64,000 bases of DNA, taken from the NCBI RefSeq assembly GCF_007748175.1, contig NZ_CP037422.1, positions 6,464,334-6,528,333 of the forward strand, written 5' to 3'. The notes below the pieces were generated by a model. That model was not told where the DNA came from and ran no database searches. It was given only the letters and a program-made list of their open reading frames with translations. A program made the translations under genes and the position numbers. Origin of the DNA: Gimesia aquarii. Its GTDB lineage: Bacteria; Planctomycetota; Planctomycetia; Planctomycetales; Planctomycetaceae. Shown here piece by piece: positions 18,976 through 29,674 of this stretch. Position 1 is the first letter of the stretch; each line of letters starts with the position of its first letter.

Positions 18976-19464
18976 ATGGATTTACTTGATCGCCTGCTTC
19001 AACACGATGCGTGGACCACACGGCAGTTATTAGATGTCTGCGCGACACTCAATGATGCTGAGCTTGATCAGGAATTCGATATTGGTCATCGAACGCTGCG
19101 TGCGACATTGGACCATATCATCCACAACATGGAGGTTTGGACCTCATTGATGATGCAGGAAGAAATTCAGAAGCAATCGAACTTAACTATTCTGGGAATG
19201 ACTCAGCGGCTCGCTGTCGCTGAAGAGCGACTCGCAAACCTTGCACGAAAAGTTGCAAAAGATGATGCATGGGACGAATTATGGACAGATCATCTTGATG
19301 ATCCACCACGAGACAAAGCCTATGGAACAAGCATCGCGCACATTATCACACACAGCATGCATCACCGTGCGCAACTGCTCTATATGTTGAGAGTCTCTGG
19401 TGTAAAACCACTTCCCGAGGGGGATGTCTTTAGTTGGGAGCACAACGATAATCTGACCTTCTAA
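18976..19464 (+). CDS. DinB-family metal-binding four-helix protein
   Basis: The 162-residue protein matches the DinB/DUF664 fold: a four-helix bundle with a metal-binding His triad. His47 in TLDHIIH and His126 and His130 in THSMHHRAQ are the likely ligands. The start LLDRLLQHDAWTTRQLL is typical. Family members are stress-induced or thiol-dependent enzymes, and the substrate here cannot be told. It appears to be a single-gene unit between the orphan genes and the GT87 gene. Confidence 0.85.
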   Translation: MDLLDRLLQHDAWTTRQLLDVCATLNDAELDQEFDIGHRTLRATLDHIIHNMEVWTSLMMQEEIQKQSNLTILGMTQRLAVAEERLANLARKVAKDDAWDELWTDHLDDPPRDKAYGTSIAHIITHSMHHRAQLLYMLRVSGVKPLPEGDVFSWEHNDNLTF

Positions 19465-19722
19465 AAAGTAACCATACGCGTCAGACGAATCTTGATCACA
19501 TTGATTAATCAAGTTCCATTCAGAAACAGGTTCCGGTAACGTTTACTACTACAATCGTTGAAATCCTTCGAACCGCAAAGTCCGAACTTGAAATAGGTTG
19601 TCTACGAACCTTATTAAGTCAATCATCTCCGAAAAAAGGTCAAAAAATCACTCCATTTCTAGACACAGGGGGGAGTGCGATGTTGAAATGGGCATTATTC
19701 GAACTGGTTCCTGGAGTAAAAA

Positions 19723-21066
19723 GTGTCGATCCCACCTAAACAACCTCAGATCAATAACTGGCCTGCCGCACGTAAGATCCTGTGGGTGGTCCTCTTTATC
19801 TGCGCGATGGCAGTGTTCGCGCCTGGTTACATCGCAGCCCTGAGACCTGACGAGGGACAAATCTTTGATTTTTTTAAGGAGTGGGCCTCTGTTAAAAATC
19901 GAGCTGCTGGAATGCCTGTCTACTCAGACCAGCGGGTGGCGCTAAAAAAACACCTCAATCTCAAACTGACAAATTCGAACGGATTTTTTGACCAGTACAA
20001 TACTCATCCTCCGACAGCAAACCTGATTGCCATCCCGTTTACCTGGTTAACCTATCGTGATGCCCACCTGACATGGAACCTTGTGTCACTTGGTATGCTC
20101 TGCCTCGCATTGTACTGGATTGTAAAAGGTCTTGAGATTCAGATGACTGTCTGGTCGACAATCGCATTACTTACTTTGCTTCTGGCCTGTGACCCTCTTC
20201 AACAAAGCCTGATTCAGGGTCAGCCCAATCTGCTACTGACTCTGCTGATCGTCGGTGCCTGGAAAGCTGGCAATTCAGGAAGATCTTTCGTTTCGGGAAT
20301 GTGCCTGGGCTTAGCTACTGCCATCAAAATCTACCCGGCCTATATATTTTTGTACTTCCTAGTTCGACGCGACTGGCGAGCCATCTCTGGAGGAGCTGCC
20401 TCTTTTGGTCTGATTACCCTGCTCACTACTGCGATCTTCGGGGTCGACACGTACCGCGATTACCTTACGGTCGCTTTACCCTCACTGGCCGACGTCACCA
20501 ACAACTGGAGTAATGCATCCCTGCTTGCATTCTGGAAACGACTCTTCGAACACTCAGCAGACACCATACAACCCCTTGTGAATTCGCACACTTTACTACA
20601 AATTTCAGTCTGGTCGTCCTGGCTCGTGATGACAGGATTGGTGGTGGCGTCGATCTGGAAAACGCGAGCCGAAAAGTTCAGTGATCGGGGATTCGCGATT
20701 ACCATCACCGCCATGTTACTCATGACCCCAACCACCTGGCATCATTACTTTATTTTACTCGCTCTGCCAATTGGGTTACTGCTGGCATTATCGCAGCCAC
20801 ATACAGGAAAACGCTGGGTTGTGAATTTAGTCATCTTTGCTCTGGCCCTCAGTCCGCGTGTTGTCTGGGCACTCGCAATTCATTCTCAGAAGGCCGGCAC
20901 ACCGCAGGGAATTACTCCTTGGGAAAACGGTGGCATGGTGGCCCTTCCCTGGCAATCACTCACGGTACTTTCATATCAATTTTATGCACTGTTGGTCATC
21001 ATCGTACTCCTCTGGCCAAACAAAGCAAATCAAGCCGAAGAAACAATCGCATCTCAAGAAAATTGA
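19723..21066 (+). CDS. Glycosyltransferase family 87 (DUF2029) membrane protein
   Basis: The 447-residue protein has about ten hydrophobic membrane segments, starting with ILWVVLFICAMAVFAPGYIAAL. GT87 landmarks are FDQYNTHPPTANL, LIQGQPNLLLTLLIVGAW and GLATAIKIYPAYIFLYFL. Family members include polyprenol-phosphate-mannose-dependent mannosyltransferases of the cell envelope; the acceptor here is unknown. The GTG at 19723 has GGAG about ten bases upstream. It is convergent with the DUF1570-like gene, 24 bp away. Confidence 0.85.
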   Translation: MSIPPKQPQINNWPAARKILWVVLFICAMAVFAPGYIAALRPDEGQIFDFFKEWASVKNRAAGMPVYSDQRVALKKHLNLKLTNSNGFFDQYNTHPPTANLIAIPFTWLTYRDAHLTWNLVSLGMLCLALYWIVKGLEIQMTVWSTIALLTLLLACDPLQQSLIQGQPNLLLTLLIVGAWKAGNSGRSFVSGMCLGLATAIKIYPAYIFLYFLVRRDWRAISGGAASFGLITLLTTAIFGVDTYRDYLTVALPSLADVTNNWSNASLLAFWKRLFEHSADTIQPLVNSHTLLQISVWSSWLVMTGLVVASIWKTRAEKFSDRGFAITITAMLLMTPTTWHHYFILLALPIGLLLALSQPHTGKRWVVNLVIFALALSPRVVWALAIHSQKAGTPQGITPWENGGMVALPWQSLTVLSYQFYALLVIIVLLWPNKANQAEETIASQEN

Positions 21067-21090
21067 ATCAGGAGCAAGAACCACTAAGAG

Positions 21091-22371
21091 TCACTGCTTA
21101 ATTTTCACAGAAACTTTACCACTATTATCAGCCAGTTCATGCCAGGCATCTCGACAACGCAGAAAGAGCTTACCACTGACAGGTGCTGTGAAGCTGCCAG
21201 TCTCACCCAGCTCAAATTCATCGCTGAGAGTATACTCGCCCTCATCGTTCTCAGAGAGCACAATACCTACTAACATACCGAGCCCGTCCTCAGAGCCTAT
21301 TGCTGAAGTTGGCTTTGCATCTCTATTTGTTTTCCACTCTCCTTCCACGGAAAACTGATATTTCTGCCCTTGTTCTACTAAAGTTCGAGAGGCCTGCCAG
21401 CCTTTACTGGCTTCGATTTTCGTGAGCAAACCACGCACGTTATTGGTTTTTCGGTATTTGGTTTTCCAGTCCCATTGACACAGATCACAGCGGTACCCTT
21501 GATCGAAATGTTCCAGAAAAAACAAATATTCAAATGAAATTTCACGCGCCATGGAACCGTAGGTTTGATTAAACGAAACCGGCTTCTTCATCAACAATCC
21601 CAATCCCAACGGACGAAACCGGGGTGAGTAATTTGGGTTGGTTGCCAGCAGGTGACACAAGGCCCACCGCCAGCAGTAATTCTGCCAGGAATCACCTGAA
21701 ATCGATTTCGAGTTCACGATCTCATTCAAGCTTTGGGGTTCACTGCTTTTAATATAGTTCAATACATAAGTGGGGCAGTCGACCGCAATCGGTTGTCCTT
21801 TTTTAGGAAGGGCCTTCCAGTTATGCCCCATTTCTGCCATACCTTCGCTGTACCAGACTGGTCCTGTACGGCCAAAATTTTGAGTGCAATAGGCGTGTAC
21901 TGCTTCGTGTTGAGGTGTTCCTCGATCCGCTGTCGCATATACAATCGCTTTAGCGGAAACGATCTGATTACCACGATAGGATGTGCGGCCCATCGTCACT
22001 CCACCACCATTGGCTACAGACTGTGCCCCACTGGGATGGAGGCTACCACGTGGCCAGTTAGAAAGGTCTTTAACAACATAACACTCGATGACCTTACGAT
22101 TTGGACTACCCCAGTAAGTTGAAATAATCTTCAACATTTTTTCCAGTCGTTCGAGCAAATCTTTCGCATCTGCTGGCTCTAAGTCAGTATGAATCAGAAA
22201 ATTCTTAGATCGGTAATCAGCGGGAAGTTGGGCCTCTTGTGAAGCAGCTTTTTTATTTCCGCGACGTTTGCCTTGCGCATTGAGACTGTTAACGGGGTCA
22301 GCGATAAGACAAAGAATAATGATAAAAGCCGTGGCTAAGAATGTTTTTTTGTGACCTGCTATCACATTCAC
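21091..22371 (-). CDS. Exported DUF1570-like gluzincin metallopeptidase homologue
   Basis: An N-terminal hydrophobic stretch (FLATAFIIILCLIADPV) is a signal peptide or anchor. A zinc-peptidase motif HEAVH (His155, Glu156, His159) is followed by YSEGMAE, which supplies Glu176/Glu180 as third ligand, as in gluzincins of the DUF1570 type common in planctomycetes. The C-terminal third (from about residue 320) looks like a beta-sandwich that ends with PVSGKLFLRCRD. Substrate unknown. It is convergent with the GT87 gene. Confidence 0.8.
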   Translation of the reverse strand: MNVIAGHKKTFLATAFIIILCLIADPVNSLNAQGKRRGNKKAASQEAQLPADYRSKNFLIHTDLEPADAKDLLERLEKMLKIISTYWGSPNRKVIECYVVKDLSNWPRGSLHPSGAQSVANGGGVTMGRTSYRGNQIVSAKAIVYATADRGTPQHEAVHAYCTQNFGRTGPVWYSEGMAEMGHNWKALPKKGQPIAVDCPTYVLNYIKSSEPQSLNEIVNSKSISGDSWQNYCWRWALCHLLATNPNYSPRFRPLGLGLLMKKPVSFNQTYGSMAREISFEYLFFLEHFDQGYRCDLCQWDWKTKYRKTNNVRGLLTKIEASKGWQASRTLVEQGQKYQFSVEGEWKTNRDAKPTSAIGSEDGLGMLVGIVLSENDEGEYTLSDEFELGETGSFTAPVSGKLFLRCRDAWHELADNSGKVSVKIKQ

Positions 22372-22608
22372 AGGCGGTGGTCCTTTCGTTTATTTCAGCC
22401 CGGCTTCGTTGATTCCTGAAAATACCTCTTATCATTCGTAATTCAATTCTAACATACTCCTCAAAGGATGCACATTAACTTCTTTAAACATAAGAGAACA
22501 CATCCCAAACACTTGATATGTCCGCTCGGGCTCTTTACCCTAAAATGATCAAGTTTTTTAAGAAGATTTAGTTTTATTGCCATTTGCTCAAAAGTGAGGG
22601 GCTTCTCC

Positions 22609-24006
22609 ATGAAATATTTAACGTATTTTCGGTCTGGTTTGTTACTCGGTCTGATGATGATTACCCACTTGTCATACTCGAGTTATACATTTGCTGAAGA
22701 TGTGACCTGGAAAGCGGGATCAGCCAGTGTCGTGATCACTCCAGAAAAAGACCTCTGGATGGCCGGATACGGTGGTCGTACAGCGCCTGCCGAAGGTAAA
22801 TTACACGACCTCTGGCTCAAAGTCTTAGTGATTGAAGCCAGTAATGGCCATCGTGGCGTGATTGTCTCAACGGACACATTGGGAATTCCGCAATCTATCT
22901 ATAACAATGTCTGTGCGGCACTCAAAGAGAAATTCGATCTCGACCGCAACCAGATTATGCTCAATAGCTCTCACACTCACTGCGGTCCTGTTTTGCGAGG
23001 GGCGCTGCATGATATCTATCCCCTAAATGCAAATCATCTCAAAGACATCAATGAGTATTCCGACAAACTGGAACAAAAACTGGTCACTGCAGTGGGAACC
23101 GCCATTAAGAAACTTGAACCCGCCTCACTTTACTCAGGCAAAGGATTTACGAGTTTTGCAGTCAACCGTCGCACAAATAAAGAAGCAGAAGTCCCCAAAC
23201 TTAGATTGGCTAACGAATTAAAGGGTCCAATTGACCATTCCGTTCCCATTTTAGCTGTGAAAGACAAAGCTGGGAAACTGAAAACCATCGTCTTCGGCTA
23301 TGCTTGTCACAATACCACACTGAGTTTTCAGAAATGGTGCGGCGACTATGCCGGGTTTGCTCAGTACGATTTGGAAGCCATGTTTCCAGGAGTGACCGCT
23401 ATGTTCTATATGGGCTGCGGTGCAGATCAGAACCCGCTTCCTCGCAGAACTGTGGAACTGGCCCAGTCTTATGGTTCACGATTGGCTCATGCAGTGGCAG
23501 ATGTTGTTCGTCTTCCAATGGTTGAACTGGACCCCGAATTGAAAACCGAGATTGAGATTATCGACATCAAATTAGGAGCTCATCTTAACAAATCAGAGTT
23601 AGAAAAAATTGCCTCTGGTAGCCCGGGTTCCTACAGAACCCGCTGGGGTTCAAGGTTACTCAAACAACTTAACTCCGGAAAACCCTTTATCAAGTCGTAT
23701 CCCTTTCCTGTTGAAGTCTGGAGACTCGGCAAGAAACAGCTCTGGATTGCAATCGGTGGTGAAGTCGTAATTGACTACGCACTCGCCATGAAAAAAGAAT
23801 ATGGTCCCGACACCTGGGTAACGGGCTATGCGAATGATGTGATGGCATACACGCCCTCACTGAGGGTTCTGAAAGAAGGAGGTTACGAAGGCAACACCTC
23901 CATGGCCGTTTATGGAATGCCCTCACATCGCTGGTCTGAAGAAATCGAAGATAAAATCGTTGAAAGTGTGCAACGACAGGTGAAAAAGATCCGTGATGGA
24001 AAATAG
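22609..24006 (+). CDS. Exported neutral/alkaline ceramidase-like protein
   Basis: After a signal peptide ending near YTFAED, the protein matches the N-terminal catalytic domain of neutral/alkaline non-lysosomal ceramidases. Landmarks are ASVVITPEKDLWMAGYGGR, STDTLGIP, SSHTHCGP (zinc-binding His) and FGYACHNTTL. The C-terminal immunoglobulin-like domain of true ceramidases is absent or very short. Many planctomycete genomes hold such proteins, and their substrate is often not ceramide. The ATG at 22609 after GAGGGG is preferred over GTG 22594. Single-gene unit upstream of acnA. Confidence 0.85.
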   Translation: MKYLTYFRSGLLLGLMMITHLSYSSYTFAEDVTWKAGSASVVITPEKDLWMAGYGGRTAPAEGKLHDLWLKVLVIEASNGHRGVIVSTDTLGIPQSIYNNVCAALKEKFDLDRNQIMLNSSHTHCGPVLRGALHDIYPLNANHLKDINEYSDKLEQKLVTAVGTAIKKLEPASLYSGKGFTSFAVNRRTNKEAEVPKLRLANELKGPIDHSVPILAVKDKAGKLKTIVFGYACHNTTLSFQKWCGDYAGFAQYDLEAMFPGVTAMFYMGCGADQNPLPRRTVELAQSYGSRLAHAVADVVRLPMVELDPELKTEIEIIDIKLGAHLNKSELEKIASGSPGSYRTRWGSRLLKQLNSGKPFIKSYPFPVEVWRLGKKQLWIAIGGEVVIDYALAMKKEYGPDTWVTGYANDVMAYTPSLRVLKEGGYEGNTSMAVYGMPSHRWSEEIEDKIVESVQRQVKKIRDGK

Positions 24007-24233
24007 ACCTTGCCTTCGTTAAAATAGAGTTTTGTTCCCAAGCTTCAGCGTGATCCACCAGCTTCTACAGATGTTTTATGTTTTTGGCAGTCCTGCCGTT
24101 TGTCGATCGGGATACGACTCCCTAGAATACAGCATATCCAAGGCATACAAAAAATTAATCTAAACATAGGTCTCCTAAAGCGACCTGAAACCGTTCATAA
24201 ATCCATTTAAATGTAGTACTGAGGAGATGATTA

Positions 24234-26909
24234 ATGGCTTCCGGAAATCCTTTTGGCGCGGAAAGTCAATTAAAAACAGCAGACGGAGAATTGAGTTACT
24301 TCCGCCTGCAGAAACTGATTGATGATGGCATTGGTGAAATTGAAACGCTTCCATATTCGATACGAGTCTTACTTGAATCTTGCCTGCGAAACGTTGATGG
24401 CTTCGTTGTCAACGAAGCCGATGTTAATAATCTGGCCAATTGGAGTGCTGAATCACCGAACCCAGTAGAAATCCCATTTAAGCCTGGTCGTGTCGTATTA
24501 CAAGATTTCACAGGTGTTCCTGCTGTCGTCGATCTGGCCGCTCTCAGAAGCGCAATGGTGCGGCTCGGCGGTGATCCTCAAAAAATCAATCCACTTGTGC
24601 CATGCGACCTGGTGATCGACCACTCGGTTCAAGTCGATGAGTTTGCGACCCGGTTCTCACTGCAACACAATGTGGAAAAAGAATTCGAACGCAATCAGGA
24701 ACGCTATCAGTTTCTCCGTTGGGGGCAACAGGCATTGAACAACTTCAGTGTCGTACCTCCTGCTACTGGAATTGTGCACCAGGTCAACCTGGAATATCTG
24801 GCCAAAGTCGTGCTCACTAAAGACGGCGTTGCTTATCCCGACAGTCTGGTCGGTACTGACAGCCATACAACAATGATCAACGGCCTGGGAGTTGTTGGTT
24901 GGGGAGTTGGTGGCATTGAAGCCGAAGCGGTCATGCTTGGCCAACCCATTTATATGCTGACACCAGAAGTTGTCGGCTTCAAACTCACAGGTGGACTTCC
25001 AGAAGGAGCCACCGCCACTGACCTGGTACTCAGAATTGTACAGATGTTGCGCGAGCACGGTGTTGTAGGCAAGTTTGTTGAATTTTACGGTCCTGGATTA
25101 TCAAACATGAGTCTGGCCGACCGCGCTACCATTGCCAACATGGCACCGGAATACGGTGCCACAATCGGCTTCTTTCCCGTAGATGATGAAACACTGAATT
25201 ACATGCGTCGTACCGGTCGAACTGAGGCCGAAGTCGATCTGGTAGATCGCTATTACAAAGCACAAGGTCTGTTCCGAACTGACAGTTCGCCCGAACCACG
25301 TTTCACAAGTGGCTTACAATTGGATCTTTCCACCGTTGAAGTGTCTCTCGCCGGACCGAAACGTCCACAGGACCGCATCGCCTTGACCGAAATGAAATCA
25401 CAGTGGCACAGAGATCTGAGCGAAACATTCGGCAAATCTGATCCTTCGGAAACGAGTGTTGCAGTCGAATATGATAACCAGAATTTCAATCTCGAAGATG
25501 GGTCGGTTGTGATCGCCGCTATTACCAGTTGTACGAATACCAGTAATCCTTCAGTGATGATTGGTGCGGGGTTGTTGGCAAAGAAAGCTGCTGAAAAAGG
25601 CCTTACACGAAAACCCTGGGTCAAAACCAGTTTGGCTCCTGGAAGCCGCGTCGTTACAGATTACCTGGAAAAATCGGGACTCACCCCCTACCTCGATCAA
25701 CTTGGGTTTAATCTAGTTGGCTATGGTTGTACAACCTGCATTGGAAACAGTGGGCCACTTCCACAGCCTATTTCCAAGGCCATCAACGAGAATGATATCG
25801 TCGCATCTGCCGTGCTTTCTGGAAACCGTAACTTTGAAGGTCGCATTAGCCCCGATGTCCGTGCAAACTATCTCGCCAGTCCTCCGCTGGTCGTTGCCTA
25901 TGCTCTGGCAGGAACTACGGATATCGATTTGAGCACGGATCCTCTGGGACAAGATCAAGCAGGTAACGATGTCTTCCTGAAAGATCTCTGGCCCTCCCAG
26001 GCTGAAGTCAACGCGGCTATGGAATCTTCGATCACCCCGGAAATGTTCCGAGAACAGTATGGGAAAGCAACAGAAGGTTCTCCTGAATGGCAAGACATCA
26101 ATGGCGGTGATGGGGACATTTTTGCATGGGATGAAAAAAGCACCTACGTGCAGGAACCACCTTTCTTTGTTGATATGCCAACCACTCCGGCTCCCATCAG
26201 TTCGATCACGGGAGCGCGTGTACTCGTTTCTGTGGGAGACTCTGTGACCACCGATCATATTTCTCCCGCTGGAGCGATCAAAGCCGACTCACCCGCGGGT
26301 AAGTATCTTCAGGAAAATGGTGTCACTCCCCAAAATTTCAACAGCTACGGTAGCCGACGTGGCAATGACCGGGTGATGACACGCGGAACGTTTGCGAACA
26401 TTCGTCTCAGTAACCTACTCGCCCCCGGAACCACCGGTGGTGTGACCACTTACCTTCCTACCGGCGATCAGACTTCGATTTACGAAGCGTCACTCAAATA
26501 CAAAGAAGCAGGTACACCTCTAATTGTGCTGGCCGGTGGTGATTATGGAATGGGTTCTTCACGCGACTGGGCTGCCAAAGGAACATTTCTGCTGGGTATC
26601 AAAGCGGTCATCGCCACCTCATTCGAGCGAATTCACCGATCCAATCTGGTCGGAATGGGTGTGCTGCCTTTGCAATTCCGTGATGGCGAAAGCCGTGAAG
26701 AACTGGGACTGGATGGAACAGAATCATTCGACATTGAACTGGATGACGATCTGAAGCCAGGTCAAGCCATTCGCGTAACCGCTACCAAAGCAGATGGGAC
26801 TCAAGTTCTGTTTACCGCTCAGTGTCGTGTGGATACACCGGTGGAAGTCGAATACTATCGCAATGGCGGCATCCTCCATAAAGTACTCCGTGATCTGGCA
26901 CAATCCTGA
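24234..26909 (+). CDS. acnA: Aconitate hydratase A
   Basis: Aconitase isomerises citrate to isocitrate in the TCA cycle using a [4Fe-4S] cluster. The 891-residue protein has the AcnA/IRP1-type length. Cluster cysteines lie in [10 protein letters not shown] (about residue 432) and [10 protein letters not shown] (about 499 and 502). The swivel domain includes YGSRRGND and [22 protein letters not shown] precedes the ATG. The RluA gene begins 11 bp after the stop, so the two may share a transcript. Confidence 0.97.
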   Translation: MASGNPFGAESQLKTADGELSYFRLQKLIDDGIGEIETLPYSIRVLLESCLRNVDGFVVNEADVNNLANWSAESPNPVEIPFKPGRVVLQDFTGVPAVVDLAALRSAMVRLGGDPQKINPLVPCDLVIDHSVQVDEFATRFSLQHNVEKEFERNQERYQFLRWGQQALNNFSVVPPATGIVHQVNLEYLAKVVLTKDGVAYPDSLVGTDSHTTMINGLGVVGWGVGGIEAEAVMLGQPIYMLTPEVVGFKLTGGLPEGATATDLVLRIVQMLREHGVVGKFVEFYGPGLSNMSLADRATIANMAPEYGATIGFFPVDDETLNYMRRTGRTEAEVDLVDRYYKAQGLFRTDSSPEPRFTSGLQLDLSTVEVSLAGPKRPQDRIALTEMKSQWHRDLSETFGKSDPSETSVAVEYDNQNFNLEDGSVVIAAITSCTNTSNPSVMIGAGLLAKKAAEKGLTRKPWVKTSLAPGSRVVTDYLEKSGLTPYLDQLGFNLVGYGCTTCIGNSGPLPQPISKAINENDIVASAVLSGNRNFEGRISPDVRANYLASPPLVVAYALAGTTDIDLSTDPLGQDQAGNDVFLKDLWPSQAEVNAAMESSITPEMFREQYGKATEGSPEWQDINGGDGDIFAWDEKSTYVQEPPFFVDMPTTPAPISSITGARVLVSVGDSVTTDHISPAGAIKADSPAGKYLQENGVTPQNFNSYGSRRGNDRVMTRGTFANIRLSNLLAPGTTGGVTTYLPTGDQTSIYEASLKYKEAGTPLIVLAGGDYGMGSSRDWAAKGTFLLGIKAVIATSFERIHRSNLVGMGVLPLQFRDGESREELGLDGTESFDIELDDDLKPGQAIRVTATKADGTQVLFTAQCRVDTPVEVEYYRNGGILHKVLRDLAQS

Positions 26910-26920
26910 TTCCTGATTTG

Positions 26921-27865
26921 ATGAAACCAGTCTATGAAGTCGATCTGATCGTCGAGGAATACTTGAATGGTGCCCGCATTGATCGGTTTCTGAGTCGTCA
27001 TTTCAGAAATTATTCGACATATCGTTTACAGCGTATCGTGCAGGCTGGCTTTGCCAGAGTCAATGAGATACCTGCCCATCCACTCCAGCGCGTGTTTTGT
27101 GGGCAGCAAGTCAGCATTGCGCTTGTAGAGCCTCCAGACAAAACCTATGAACCGGAACCGTTGCCGCTGGAAGTCCTGTTTGAAGACGCCTGGTTAATCA
27201 TTATTAACAAACCTCCCGGAATCATTGCGCATCCGGCTGGTAAGATTTTATCAGGAACTGTTGCCAACGCACTCCAATTTTATTTGGATCAGCAAACAGG
27301 AATTCGTAGCCTGTTAAGACCGGGCATCGTGCACCGCCTTGATCAATTTACCAGTGGTATCTTAATCGTGGCGAAAGAGCATGTGGCACATCGGAGTCTT
27401 TCGATTCAGTTTCAGAAAAATCAAATCAGAAAATCGTATCTCGCGATTGTACGAGGCAGCCCTCAACAGGATCAATTTGAAAACCGTTCTGCCATCGGGG
27501 AACACCCCACACAAGCGGGAGTCTGCATGTCTACACATCCACAGGCACTGCGTGCAAAATCGGCTTTGACAAAATTTGAAGTGATAGAGCGTTTTCCACA
27601 TAATTCATTGCTACGGGCATTCCCGCAAACAGGTCGATTGCATCAAATTCGCGTTCATCTGGCGGATCTAGGATTTCCCATCATCGCCGATGATTTCTAT
27701 GGAAACGATGAATCTCTCTCTACCGAACGGCAACTCATTACGAGACAAGCACTGCATGCCGAACAAATTGAGTTCACTCATCCCATCACGAATCTATGTA
27801 TGAAAATAACCGCTGGAGCACCCGATGACTTTCACCAGACGCTCCAGCGGTTACGGAGTGCCTAG
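26921..27865 (+). CDS. RluA-family pseudouridine synthase
   Basis: Pseudouridine synthases of this family modify uridines in 23S rRNA or tRNA. The N-terminus has an S4-like RNA-binding segment (RIDRFLSRHF). The catalytic motif is HRLDQFTSGI, with the nucleophile Asp. INKPPGIIAHP and GRLHQIRVHLADLGFPI are further family motifs. ATG 26921 is preferred over the adjacent TTG 26918. It follows acnA after 11 bp. Its TAG stop is part of a CTAG that also supplies the stop of the convergent sthA, so the two genes overlap by three bases. Confidence 0.9.
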   Translation: MKPVYEVDLIVEEYLNGARIDRFLSRHFRNYSTYRLQRIVQAGFARVNEIPAHPLQRVFCGQQVSIALVEPPDKTYEPEPLPLEVLFEDAWLIIINKPPGIIAHPAGKILSGTVANALQFYLDQQTGIRSLLRPGIVHRLDQFTSGILIVAKEHVAHRSLSIQFQKNQIRKSYLAIVRGSPQQDQFENRSAIGEHPTQAGVCMSTHPQALRAKSALTKFEVIERFPHNSLLRAFPQTGRLHQIRVHLADLGFPIIADDFYGNDESLSTERQLITRQALHAEQIEFTHPITNLCMKITAGAPDDFHQTLQRLRSA

Positions 27866-29346
27866 ACCTCAATGGTTTCCTGTTCGTCCAGTTCAGTTTG
27901 CGATTTGTCCTCGGTGGATTGTTCGGCATTCGCTTTTGTAAGTCTGGCTTCTTCGAATAAACGATCCAAACTCATTTTTTCCAGCCCATCAAAGGCGGCT
28001 ACTTTATAGCATTCCGCCATAGTGGGGTAATTAAAGACTGCATTGCGGAAGTATTCAATCGTACCACCAAATGACATCACAGTCTGGCCAATGTGTACAA
28101 TTTCTGTGGCAGATTCTCCGATGGCATGAATGCCAAGAATCCTCAATGTTTCGCGGTGAAAGAGAATTTTCAGCATCCCTTCTGTATCACCTGAGATTTG
28201 TCCTCGCGCAATTTCCCGATAGCGGGCTGCCCCCACTTCGTAAGGAACATGTTCTTCGGTCAACTGTTGCTCAGTTTTCCCAATCATCGAAATTTCGGGA
28301 ATGGTAAACAGACCATAGGGCATAATATCAAAGGCCTCAAATGGTTCGTTAAACGCATTACAAACCACTCGTCTGCCCTGCTCCATCGAAACACTGGCAA
28401 GAGCAGGAAAACCGACAATATCGCCGGCCCCGTAGATGTGAGGGACCCACGTCTGATGTTCCTCATTGCACCACAGTCGACCACGTTCATCTGGTTCCAA
28501 CCCGGCTGCCTGGAAATTCAATTCGTCGGCATCGCCTACACGCCCCACTGTATATAATACGGAATCGGCTACGAGACGCTTTCCACTTTCTGTCTGGACG
28601 GCTGCCATTTTATCGGAGAATCGTTCGATCCCTACAACCTCTTCTCCCATACGGAAAACCATTCCTAAAGAGCGGGCATGGTGAATCAACGCGTCAATGA
28701 TTTCTTGATCGCAAAATTCGAGCAAGCGTTCTCGGCCATCTAAGACAGTCACTTCAACGCCCAATGTGGCGAACATAATCGCATATTCGATCCCAATCAC
28801 GCCACCACCAACAACAATCATTGAACGGGGAATCTGCTGCAGATCGAGTATTTCGTCGGAATCAAAGATGGTTTTTCCATCAAAAGGAATGTGTGAAGGA
28901 CGAGAAGGTTTTGTACCCGTCGCCACCAGAATATACTCCCCATACAATTTCTTTCGCCCCGTTTCGCAATCTACTTCCACGTCATGCGGACTGGCAAATC
29001 TGGCCTCACCTATGAATACTTCAACACCATTTCGCTCTAATTGATCGTGTATCACATCCAATTCATTTTCAGCGACGCTGGCCAGCTTCAAGCGGAGATC
29101 CTGCATTGTGATGCGGCGTTTTTTGCGATACTGCTTGCTATAAACATCACGATGACGATATCCAGTGAGATACAGAATAGCTTCACGCATTGTTTTTGAA
29201 GGGATCGTGCCTTTATGCAAACAGACTCCCCCCATCCCACGAAAATTGCGTTCAATAATGGCTACCCGCTTCCCCAGCTTCGATGCGGCAATCGCCGCTT
29301 TATGCCCAGCTGGACCACTTCCAATAATGACAAGATCGTATTTCAT
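27862..29346 (-). CDS. sthA: Soluble pyridine nucleotide transhydrogenase
   Basis: SthA is an FAD flavoprotein that exchanges reducing equivalents between NADPH and NAD+. FAD binding is shown by GSGPAGHKAAIAASKLG and NAD(P) binding by VGGGVIGIEYAIMFATLG. The redox site reads GGVCLHKGTIPSK, with only the first Cys of the disulfide of dihydrolipoamide dehydrogenases, as in SthA. The dimerisation domain contains AIGESATEIVHIGQ. ATG 29346 is preferred; an upstream start at 29415 adds 23 residues of no family likeness. A polar tail of about 25 residues (rich in Glu, Thr and Gln) extends beyond the usual end. Confidence 0.9.
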   Translation of the reverse strand: MKYDLVIIGSGPAGHKAAIAASKLGKRVAIIERNFRGMGGVCLHKGTIPSKTMREAILYLTGYRHRDVYSKQYRKKRRITMQDLRLKLASVAENELDVIHDQLERNGVEVFIGEARFASPHDVEVDCETGRKKLYGEYILVATGTKPSRPSHIPFDGKTIFDSDEILDLQQIPRSMIVVGGGVIGIEYAIMFATLGVEVTVLDGRERLLEFCDQEIIDALIHHARSLGMVFRMGEEVVGIERFSDKMAAVQTESGKRLVADSVLYTVGRVGDADELNFQAAGLEPDERGRLWCNEEHQTWVPHIYGAGDIVGFPALASVSMEQGRRVVCNAFNEPFEAFDIMPYGLFTIPEISMIGKTEQQLTEEHVPYEVGAARYREIARGQISGDTEGMLKILFHRETLRILGIHAIGESATEIVHIGQTVMSFGGTIEYFRNAVFNYPTMAECYKVAAFDGLEKMSLDRLFEEARLTKANAEQSTEDKSQTELDEQETIEV

Positions 29347-29674
29347 AGAACTATTCTCAATGTACATTTCTAACTTGACGGACCTGTTTCTTAAAGACGA
29401 GAGATCCATCCTCAAATGTCAATATAAGAAAACTGATTAGATTTTTTGCGTAAACAACAACCTTTCTCTTCGACAATGTGGCGAAGTAGAAAAGATATAA
29501 AGATTGAATCAATTCCTGAAACAAGCTATTTTGCGTATATCTTGACGGTTATACTATTTATGTTGCGTCTATAAGGATTGGTGCGCCAGGGATATTCCTC
29601 CCAATAAGGATAAACTAAGAGTCAGCCACTCTTTCAATATCCCTTGCTATGAAGACAAATTAAAGGAATCACTG

